From: JABFRJ01 sp031409695
GTDB lineage: Bacteria > Pseudomonadota > Alphaproteobacteria > Rhizobiales > Hyphomicrobiaceae
NCBI GenBank assembly: GCA_031409695.1
Contig: JANNXS010000347.1
Coordinates: 1 to 20,604, forward strand
Length of the DNA: 20,604 nucleotides
Direction: 5' to 3'
Notes under the pieces: generated by a model
The model's input: only the letters and a program-made list of their open reading frames with translations
Database searches by the model: none
What the model was told of the DNA's origin: nothing
Translations under genes and position numbers: made by a program
Shown here: positions 14,910-20,604 of the stretch, in pieces
Numbering within the stretch: position 1 is the stretch's first letter
How the letters are laid out: every line of letters begins with the position of its first letter

Positions 14910-14931
14910 CGTTGCGGCCTCGCGGCCAACG
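14910..14931. promoter_or_regulatory. Possible hairpin upstream of pelG
   Basis: CGTT and GGCC arms pair with GGCC and AACG around a TCGC loop with a two-base bulge (CGTTGCGGCC / GGCCAACG), ending about 20 bp before the pelG start. No T-run follows. It could shape the leader of a pelG transcript or be chance in GC-rich DNA. Confidence 0.25.
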
Positions 14932-14950
14932 CGCCTCGAGGACACAATCT

Positions 14951-16414
14951 ATGGCCGGCATTGGCTTTCAACTGCGCAGTCTGGCACGGCAGGATTCGAT
15001 CTCATCGATCGTTGCAGCCGTCGGACACGCGGCGATGGTTGCCGCGGGGCCGTGGCTGTTCACCATTGCGACGCTCGCCGGCATTACGATTGCGACCGAC
15101 CGGATCGCCGGCCTTGAAACCCTGGCCACGTTCCGCGCGATTGTGATTTATGCGTTTGCAGTCTCGCTTGTGTTCTCGGCGCCAGTCACCATCGTTGCCA
15201 CCCGACTCGTTGGCGATGCTCTCTGGCTGAAACAGCCCCGCCGCGTGCTTGGCTTAATGCTTGGGGGGCTGTGGATCGTCCAGATCCCGACGATGCTTGG
15301 TGTTGGCATCGTTGCTTGGCTGTTCAACCTGCCGATGGGTGACGGGCTTGCACTCGCCTGCATGACAGCGATCGCCTCAGCGATGTGGATCGCCATCTCC
15401 TTTTGCGGTGCGGTTCGCGACTATCGAGGGGTTACGTTTTCATTCTTGACAGGCCTCGCGGTGGCTTTGCTCACCTGCATTGCAACGGCTATCTACGGCG
15501 GCAATCATCTCGCGATGACGATTGCCTTTGCTGGCGGGCTGACGGTTGTGCTGTTTGGCCTCATTGGTCGTGTGATATCCACATTCCCGCACCCTGTCGC
15601 AAAGCCCGGGGTCATCAGCCGGGCCTATCTTGATGGGTTCAAGACCTATTGGGCCATCTGTATTGGCGCACTCCTTGGGACTGCAGGTGTTTGGGTCGAC
15701 AAGGTCGTGTTCTGGTTTTCGGAAGTTGGCGAGTCAGTCGAAAACGGTCTGCGACACGCTCCCCTTTATGACAGCACAATGTTCATTGCCTCATTGGCAC
15801 TCATTCCTGCGCTGTCGTCATTCGTGGTCAATCTTGAGACAGGCTTTTTTGAGCGCTATCAGCGCTACTACGCGACGATCGCAACGCATGGAACGCTGGA
15901 CCAAATCGAGGCTGCCCGCCAGCGTCTTTCGCGCTACACGCTCGACAGCCTTGCGCTCATCACTATCACGCTCTCGGGCATCGCTGCGATCCTTCTGCTG
16001 ACGGCGCCGATCATCGTTGATGCCGCCGGCTTACGCTTTCGCCAGATTGCTATCCTGCGCTACGGCGTTCTCGGCGCGGTGTTCCAGTTCGTCTTCATCG
16101 CAACGTCGTCCCTGTTGCTTTTCTTTGATCGGCGCCAACCCTTCGTCTTGACGCAGGCACTCTATTTCGCGCTCAACATTGCTTTTGCGATGATGTCGCT
16201 CAGCCTTGGCGAGGACTATTATGGGGTTGGTTTCTTTGCCGCGGCCTTAATCGCCGCGGCGGTCACTTTTACCGTTGCCGAAAGCACGTTTCGGCGCTTG
16301 AATTTTTTGACGTTCATTGGCAACAATCCGTCGGTGCGCGGTATGTCCTCGGGTCTGGGTTCGGGGAAACTGGCTTCGGGCAGAATGGGACGTCTCTTCT
16401 CGCGCCGCATCTGA
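14951..16414 (+). CDS. pelG: PelG-family polysaccharide exporter
   Basis: 487 residues from ATG 14951, which is preceded by GAGGA at about 8 nt; an in-frame GTG/ATG further up lacks such a site, and MAGIGFQLRSLARQDS is the standard PelG start. About twelve membrane helices follow, beginning AAMVAAGPWLFTIATLAGI. Family marks include NLETGFFERYQRYYATI in the middle loop, LLLFFDRRQPFVLTQ and RLNFLTFIGNNP near the end. PelG is the MOP/MATE-type inner-membrane transporter that works with the glycosyltransferase PelF and with PelD/PelE to make and export Pel exopolysaccharide. None of these partners is in the window, so its glycan may be Pel made from distant genes or a different one. The tail after 455 (Gly/Ser/Arg-rich) is longer than usual. 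Confidence 0.85.
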   Translation: MAGIGFQLRSLARQDSISSIVAAVGHAAMVAAGPWLFTIATLAGITIATDRIAGLETLATFRAIVIYAFAVSLVFSAPVTIVATRLVGDALWLKQPRRVLGLMLGGLWIVQIPTMLGVGIVAWLFNLPMGDGLALACMTAIASAMWIAISFCGAVRDYRGVTFSFLTGLAVALLTCIATAIYGGNHLAMTIAFAGGLTVVLFGLIGRVISTFPHPVAKPGVISRAYLDGFKTYWAICIGALLGTAGVWVDKVVFWFSEVGESVENGLRHAPLYDSTMFIASLALIPALSSFVVNLETGFFERYQRYYATIATHGTLDQIEAARQRLSRYTLDSLALITITLSGIAAILLLTAPIIVDAAGLRFRQIAILRYGVLGAVFQFVFIATSSLLLFFDRRQPFVLTQALYFALNIAFAMMSLSLGEDYYGVGFFAAALIAAAVTFTVAESTFRRLNFLTFIGNNPSVRGMSSGLGSGKLASGRMGRLFSRRI

Positions 16415-16426
16415 CCGGAGCAAACA

Positions 16427-16819
16427 ATGTATGAAGCCCTTACCCGTTCGATCCGTGTTTCGGTGACACCGCGTTACGTCAGTGAGCAGTCTGATCCCGA
16501 CGAGAACCAGTACTTCTGGGCCTACACAATCGATATCGTCAACGAGGGGCTGGAAACGGTTCAGCTCAAAGCGCGCTATTGGCGGATAACGAACGAGATC
16601 GGTCGGGTCGAAGAGGTCCGCGGCGAGGGCGTGATCGGTGAAACGCCGAAGATCGCGCCTGGCGGCTCCTACAGCTACACATCGGGTTGTCCGCTCTCGA
16701 CGCCATCGGGCATCATGGTTGGTCAGTACTTTATGGTAACTGGCTCTGGCGAGGCGTTTGCCATCGACATCCCGGCCTTCTCTCTCGACAGTCCCGACAA
16801 GCGTCGCGCGTTAAATTGA
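16427..16819 (+). CDS. apaG: ApaG domain protein
   Basis: A 130-residue single ApaG domain, a small fibronectin-like beta sandwich. Family blocks: N-terminal TRSIRVSVTPRYVSEQSDPD, YFWAYTIDIVNEG, VQLKARYWRITNEIGRVEEV, the glycine loop RGEGVIGETP, and PSGIMVGQYFMV. ApaG was named for its linkage to apaH and a cobalt/magnesium phenotype in enterics; in eukaryotes the domain occurs in F-box proteins and polymerase-interacting PDIP38. The molecular role in bacteria is not settled. GGAG six bases before ATG 16427 is its ribosome site, and only 12 bp separate it from pelG, so the two form one transcript here. No apaH is present. Confidence 0.95.
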   Translation: MYEALTRSIRVSVTPRYVSEQSDPDENQYFWAYTIDIVNEGLETVQLKARYWRITNEIGRVEEVRGEGVIGETPKIAPGGSYSYTSGCPLSTPSGIMVGQYFMVTGSGEAFAIDIPAFSLDSPDKRRALN

Positions 16820-16893
16820 CAAATTGTTTACGCGCGGTCGCCCCACAAACCTCGCGCGCGGATAACGGCGGCCAAAAGGCGTGCCCGGTGATA

Positions 16894-17265
16894 TCAGACG
16901 TCGAAACCAAACCGACGTTTCATTTCCAAGCGTGTTTCAGCGTTTGGCTCTTGGCCGTAGTTGCTGGCCAGGATGGAGCCGTAGCTCGCAAGATCCATAG
17001 ATCCCGCGGCTTTCAAAGCAGCAGTAAACATGCGTTCCCTGCCCGGCGAAACGAGAAGGACGTAGTAGGCCCAGCGCCCCGTCGAGTCCTTGGCTTTCAG
17101 CTTATGAACAAGATGCCCGCGCCGGGAGATCTCACGATCCGCGTGCGTCGAGGCTGCGTGACGTGCGACCGCGGTCTTCCGCGTTCGGTCACGGCGCCGT
17201 GCCATCTCACGGGCGACGAACGATACCGTGCTCGGCTCGTCATTGCCGCTTCTATCGTCGTGCAC
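16894..17265 (-). CDS. Small conserved-looking hypothetical protein
   Basis: I do not recognise a named family. From GTG 17265 (GGAG seven bases upstream) it has 123 residues; ATG 17205 would give 103 with a poorer ribosome site, and a TTG at 17337 is unlikely. The N-terminal 60 residues are basic and probably disordered. The C-terminal 65 are well formed: GRWAYYVLLVSPGRERMF, ALKAAGSMDLASYGSILASN, then YGQEPNAETRLEMKRRFGFDV, an alpha/beta pattern with a D-L-x-x-Y-G and final RFGFDV that looks conserved. No membrane segment. It lies 118 bp downstream of, and in line with, the TraG-like ATPase gene, so it may share its transcript. Confidence 0.65.
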   Translation of the reverse strand: MHDDRSGNDEPSTVSFVAREMARRRDRTRKTAVARHAASTHADREISRRGHLVHKLKAKDSTGRWAYYVLLVSPGRERMFTAALKAAGSMDLASYGSILASNYGQEPNAETRLEMKRRFGFDV

Positions 17266-17383
17266 GGCTCGTCTCCGGAAAACTAGGGCATTTTTCGACA
17301 AAGTGGCCTCCCGGTTCGTCGCGAAAAATGCGACCAATCAAGGACGTTGAGCGCGTCCCGATTCCGAAGGATCGGAACGTGCT

Positions 17384-18718
17384 CTATCGTGCGGGCCCGG
17401 CCTTGCTCGCCCCACTGTTGCTGACCTCGCCTTTGGCCAGACTATAGCGCGGGTTTGTGTCAAACTTGCCCTTGAACCTTGTATCCTGGAGATAGTCGAG
17501 CTTCGTCAACCGTCGGGTTGGCTGTTTGCGCAATTTCAATGCAATTTCGTCTTCGGGCATGGCCAGTAGTTCAGCCGTTGAGACGTCACCAAACAGATCA
17601 GCCAATGAGCGCGCCATGCCATAATTCTCGACGCCGAAGGTTGCAATCGCGCCGCAGTTGGACGCGATGGTCAGATGGTTCTCGGGGTACAGTTTCGCGA
17701 GTTGATTCAGATGCTGCAGGAACATCACCATCCGCACGCCATAACCGCGCATCAGCGTGACGGCGTCTTCAAGCAATGGGATCGCGCCGAGGTGACCCAT
17801 TTCATCGATCAAAAACAGCGTCTGCGACGCGGGATTCCTACGGCGACGGATCATGGTCGACATGATCGCCCACAGCCAGAGCCGCAACATGGCCGAATGG
17901 CTGCGAATTTTATCAGGCGGAATAACAAGATAGACCGTTAGCGGACGACCATCGCGAATGGCGTCGAGATCGAAGGAACTCTGGCTCATCGCGGCCCGCA
18001 CGATCGGATTGCGGAAGATGCGAATGTGCTGTTGCACCGTGCCGAGCACCGACGGCCGGGTGTCGCGTTCCGAAAGGCCGAGAAAGCCGGCAATATGACC
18101 GTGCGCCACCTCCGGGACCTTGCCTTGGTCAAGGAGCTTTGCAAACTCCAAGATGGCGTCGTCGCGATGGAACCACTGCCAGAGGTTCGCGAGCGAGCCC
18201 TCCTGGTCCTCCATGGTCGTGACGACCGACACCATGGCGGCAATGAGCGAGCGAGCCCAGTTGTCCCAGAAGCGATCCCGCAAGGAGCCATCGCCGACGA
18301 TCATCTCGGCGATTTCGAGCGCATCCTCGTCGATCAGCAATGGGTCACGATTGATCAAATCGAGCGGGTTCAGCGCCGCCGATTTATCGGTGACGATGTG
18401 AAAGGGGTCGACGATGTGCACTTCGTGGCCAATGGAGCGGCGATAGCGCGCCGTGACGGCCGCCGCTTCGCCCTTAACGTCGATAACGATTGCCGACGCT
18501 TGGGTTTCAAGAAGAGTCGGAATGAGAATCGAGCGACCCTTGCCAGTCCCGGTGCCCGCCACCACCAGGACGTGGGCCTCGCTCGTATCGGTAACAAGTG
18601 TTCCACGGGATTTTTGAGCCGCGCTGGAAACGAAACCGATTGGCGCGCCCGCGCCAGTGCTACCCTCCCAGCCGAAGGGGACACCGACAAAGGGCTTTGA
18701 TGTCGGCCTACGTGCCAT
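17384..18718 (-). CDS. Solo TraG/VirD4-like ATPase without membrane anchor
   Basis: 444 residues from ATG 18718; a TTG six codons earlier is possible. Hexameric DNA-pump fold of type IV coupling proteins: Walker A AGTGTGKGRS (54-63), DVKGE (80-84), NPLDLI (117-122), FWDNWARSLIAAMV (150-163), Walker B LFLIDEMGHLG (301-311; D305, E306) and FLQHLNQL (333-340), as in TraG/VirD4. Normal coupling proteins have 560-660 residues with two N-terminal membrane helices; this one starts 53 residues before Walker A and the region upstream codes for no helices in any frame. No relaxase, mating-pore gene or oriT is seen in the window. It could be a remnant of a mobile element, or a chromosomal soluble relative with another task. 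The active-site residues are intact, so it is not obviously dead. Confidence 0.9.
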   Translation of the reverse strand: MARRPTSKPFVGVPFGWEGSTGAGAPIGFVSSAAQKSRGTLVTDTSEAHVLVVAGTGTGKGRSILIPTLLETQASAIVIDVKGEAAAVTARYRRSIGHEVHIVDPFHIVTDKSAALNPLDLINRDPLLIDEDALEIAEMIVGDGSLRDRFWDNWARSLIAAMVSVVTTMEDQEGSLANLWQWFHRDDAILEFAKLLDQGKVPEVAHGHIAGFLGLSERDTRPSVLGTVQQHIRIFRNPIVRAAMSQSSFDLDAIRDGRPLTVYLVIPPDKIRSHSAMLRLWLWAIMSTMIRRRRNPASQTLFLIDEMGHLGAIPLLEDAVTLMRGYGVRMVMFLQHLNQLAKLYPENHLTIASNCGAIATFGVENYGMARSLADLFGDVSTAELLAMPEDEIALKLRKQPTRRLTKLDYLQDTRFKGKFDTNPRYSLAKGEVSNSGASKAGPAR

Positions 18719-19186
18719 GGACCGGTTCCAAAACAAGGCTGCCCGGTCTTAAGACCGGGCGGCGGCGCTGCTGCTCATTGCGAGCCGTACCGCATCGGCA
18801 AATAACGACATACTTTGAGTTCTTTTTGCGGCGCAAGATGAGAACGGTTTTGGTCCGAAAACCGCTGATGATGCGCAGCGCATGTTTGCGTCTCATGTTC
18901 ACTTGTGACGCGTGTCCGGTGTCTGTTTGCGATCCGCTGCGATTGAAAATCGATCCATTGGGGCATGACGGCGTCGAGCCAGTGGCGTCGATCAAATGGT
19001 CATTGTGTTCACCTTCGGGATTGACTTGGAAAAACCTTGCGCCTTTGTCGTGAGCACATGTGAGCACTTGCTGTCTGCCGCACACCGAAACGTGCCGCAA
19101 TAGGCGGCAATTCCGTGAACAATCGGCCTTGACGCGCCGATATCGCCCGCACAAGAGACCAATGGGTCGATCGTTCGAGAGTGGAT
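18719..19186. other. Gene-free region between TraG-like and lytic transglycosylase genes
   Basis: 468 bp between divergent genes. Open frames cross it on both strands, but their composition (rich in Arg, Cys, His, without a repeatable domain pattern) and lack of ribosome sites argue against real proteins. It contains the 20-bp palindrome at 18741, a small TGCGC-A-GCGCA dyad near 18876, and must contain promoters for both neighbours. Nothing else is recognised; a small RNA cannot be excluded. Confidence 0.5.
18741..18760. repeat. Perfect 20-bp palindrome upstream of the TraG-like gene
   Basis: GCCCGGTCTTAAGACCGGGC reads the same on both strands, with no spacer. It ends 22 bp upstream of ATG 18718 on the minus strand, where an operator or a leader hairpin would sit. 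No T-run follows on either strand, so it is not a terminator. Confidence 0.9.
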
Positions 19187-20464
19187 ATGTCAATGTCGTT
19201 GCCGAACCGGATGCTGACTGCGAAGCGATTCTGCCAAACACTTAGTGTCGTTGCGGTTTTCATGCTCGGTGCAGCTGTGGCTGAAGCCGCCGGGCAACCA
19301 AAGTACACGCCCAAGGCGGCCAACTGCCAAAACACCAATGGGCCATTCGATAAGTGGCTCGCGGTCATTCGCCAGGACGCGGCCAAGGAGGGTGTCAGTC
19401 AGAAGACGCTGGCACTGGCGTTGGATGGTTTGCAGCTGGACCAGAAGATCATCTACATCGACCGTGGGCAAAAATTCTTCTCCAAGCCATTCCTCGAGTT
19501 TGCTGCCGCGCTTGGGACCCAGAATCGGGTCAATTCGGGTGTCCTGAAACTCAAACAGTTGGCCGGCACCTTCCAACGCGCGGAGCAGGACTACGACGTG
19601 CCGGGCGCAGTCATCACGGCATTTTGGGCCCTTGAAAGTGATTTCGGCGCTGGCATCGGCAAACGCCCTGTGCTCGTCAGCCTCGCGACACTCGCCTGGG
19701 ATTGCCGACGTGGCGAAATGTTCCGCGATGAATTAATGGCAGCCCTGAAGATCATCGACCGCGGCGATCTGGTGCCAGCGGAAATGATCAGCTCCTGGGC
19801 CGGCGAACTCGGTCAAACGCAATTCCTGCCGGGGCACTATCTGCGCCACGCGGTCGACTACGACGGTGACGGAAAAAGAAACCTCTTTAAGAGCGCGCCC
19901 GATATTATTGGCTCGACCGGCAACTTCATTAAATCGCTGGGTTGGAAAAAGGGTGAACCGTGGCTCGTCGAAGTTCGCGTGCCTGCAGTGCTGCCCTGGG
20001 AACAAGCGGGCCTTGATATCAAGCAGCCGCGCAGCTTTTGGGCAAAGAATGGCGTGACTCTAGCCGACGGCAAGCCTTTGCCAGCCGACGCCATGCCCGT
20101 GTCGCTGCTGTTGCTGCAGGGCCGGGGTGGTCCGGCGTTTATGGCCCATGAGAACTTCAAGATTTTCACCGAATGGAATCAGTCGCTGAACTATGCAACC
20201 ACAGCCGCGCATCTTGCTGCCCGTATTGCCGGTGCACCAGCCTTTGCCAAAGGGGCGTCGCCGGGCGTGCCGCTCAGTGAAGAGCAGCTCAAGGAGTTGC
20301 AAGGCCTGCTCAACAAGGCTGGCTACAACGCCGGCGAACCTGATGGGCGCCTTGGATACGGTACGCGCGCCGCCATTCGCGATGCTCAAAAGCGCCTCGG
20401 CTTGCCGGCAGACAGTTACCCCACATTGGAGCTGATCGGGCGGCTAAAATCGCCGCGCAGTTAA
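19187..20464 (+). CDS. Secreted lytic murein transglycosylase, MltB type, with PG-binding domain
   Basis: 425 residues from ATG 19187 (GAGAG just upstream; GTG 19181 and ATG 19193 are alternatives). Signal peptide LTAKRFCQTLSVVAVFMLGA with probable cleavage after AEA, then a GH103 domain (about 50-350): catalytic glutamate in FWALESDFGAG (E150), SSWAGELGQTQFLP (203-216), YDGDGKRNLF and the CWxxG-like NFIKSLGWKKGEPW. A PG_binding_1 domain closes the protein (365-419; LKELQGLLNKAGYNAGEPDG and YGTRAAIRDAQKRLGLP). It cleaves the MurNAc-GlcNAc bond to leave 1,6-anhydroMurNAc in the periplasm. No lipobox cysteine is seen after the signal, so it is soluble, unlike MltB. It stands alone, with no partner gene close behind. 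Confidence 0.92.
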   Translation: MSMSLPNRMLTAKRFCQTLSVVAVFMLGAAVAEAAGQPKYTPKAANCQNTNGPFDKWLAVIRQDAAKEGVSQKTLALALDGLQLDQKIIYIDRGQKFFSKPFLEFAAALGTQNRVNSGVLKLKQLAGTFQRAEQDYDVPGAVITAFWALESDFGAGIGKRPVLVSLATLAWDCRRGEMFRDELMAALKIIDRGDLVPAEMISSWAGELGQTQFLPGHYLRHAVDYDGDGKRNLFKSAPDIIGSTGNFIKSLGWKKGEPWLVEVRVPAVLPWEQAGLDIKQPRSFWAKNGVTLADGKPLPADAMPVSLLLLQGRGGPAFMAHENFKIFTEWNQSLNYATTAAHLAARIAGAPAFAKGASPGVPLSEEQLKELQGLLNKAGYNAGEPDGRLGYGTRAAIRDAQKRLGLPADSYPTLELIGRLKSPRS

Positions 20465-20604
20465 AGTCCGCAGATGATAGGCGGCGCACCGTTGTCGGCG
20501 CACGGAAGGGAAAACCGTAAATGATGGCTTAACCCGCTTGTGCCACCATCAACACCGCTGTTTCATGTCGAGGGCCGACGGATGGGCGCTGCTGATCTCA
20601 CCTC
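20465..20604. other. Downstream tail, possibly with the start of a further gene
   Basis: No clear terminator hairpin follows the transglycosylase. Near the window edge an ATG at 20582 has GAGGG seven bases upstream and stays open to the end (MGAADLT), and an ATG at 20565 stays open as well. Either could begin a new plus-strand gene; too little is visible to decide. Confidence 0.25.

Noticed and set aside
18598..19053. A 151-codon plus-strand open frame
   Set aside because: Its first part is antisense to the TraG-like gene and the rest has no recognisable pattern or ribosome site.
18708..19241. A 177-codon open frame on the minus strand upstream of the TraG-like gene, first taken as its missing N-terminus
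   Set aside because: It has no membrane helix, is in another frame, overlaps both neighbouring starts and has a Cys/Arg/His-rich composition typical of chance frames.
1..20604. CRISPR arrays, tRNA or rRNA genes
   Set aside because: No regularly spaced repeats, and no cloverleaf or conserved rRNA stretches were seen on reading both strands.

Overview
The window looks like chromosomal DNA of an alphaproteobacterium, most likely Hyphomicrobiales (Rhizobiales). This rests on moderately high G+C, the PBP1A with a CxxC insert ahead of its transpeptidase KTGT box, the form of AccA, GpsA and ApaG, and a scar whose residues match the C-terminal end of an alphaproteobacterial H+-pyrophosphatase. All identifications are from reading motifs; no database search was possible.

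Layout. 1-1280 is a scarred accessory patch: the tail of an IS5-type transposase, a small unknown ORF that runs into it, a BrnT-type toxin with an XRE-type antitoxin (minus strand), and a fragment of hppA (plus strand) in which an internal stretch has been removed in frame so that the native C-terminus and a rho-independent terminator survive. 1357-4609 (minus) carries a class I methyltransferase, a membrane-anchored protein with two peptidoglycan-binding domains, and gpsA. A small one-helix membrane protein (plus) follows at 4828-5328, convergent with the next block.

5325-9443 (minus) is the most interesting part: four genes that probably form one operon, in transcription order a 105-residue coiled-coil protein, a 651-residue one-helix membrane protein (cytoplasmic coiled coil and a roadblock/longin-like segment, then periplasmic BON, coiled coil and OmpA-C peptidoglycan-binding domain), a Ras/Rab-like small GTPase, and a soluble histidine kinase. 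The last three overlap by 4 nt each. I read this as a candidate wall-to-cytoplasm signalling system with a Ras-like switch between the wall-binding protein and the kinase.

9612-13402 (minus) holds two housekeeping genes, accA and a class A PBP (PBP1A). 13745-16819 (plus) holds a small ORF translationally coupled to a NitT/TauT-type ABC ATPase that has no permease beside it, then an orphan pelG homologue followed closely by apaG. 16894-18718 (minus) has a small conserved-looking hypothetical gene and a solo TraG/VirD4-like ATPase that lacks the usual N-terminal membrane helices; a perfect 20-bp palindrome lies 22 bp upstream of its start. After a 470-bp stretch with no recognisable gene, a secreted MltB-type lytic transglycosylase with a C-terminal peptidoglycan-binding domain closes the window (19187-20464).

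Envelope functions recur throughout (wall synthesis, cleavage, binding, polysaccharide export, phospholipid and fatty-acid precursors), but only the 5325-9443 cluster, the TA pair and the pelG-apaG pair look like real co-transcribed units.
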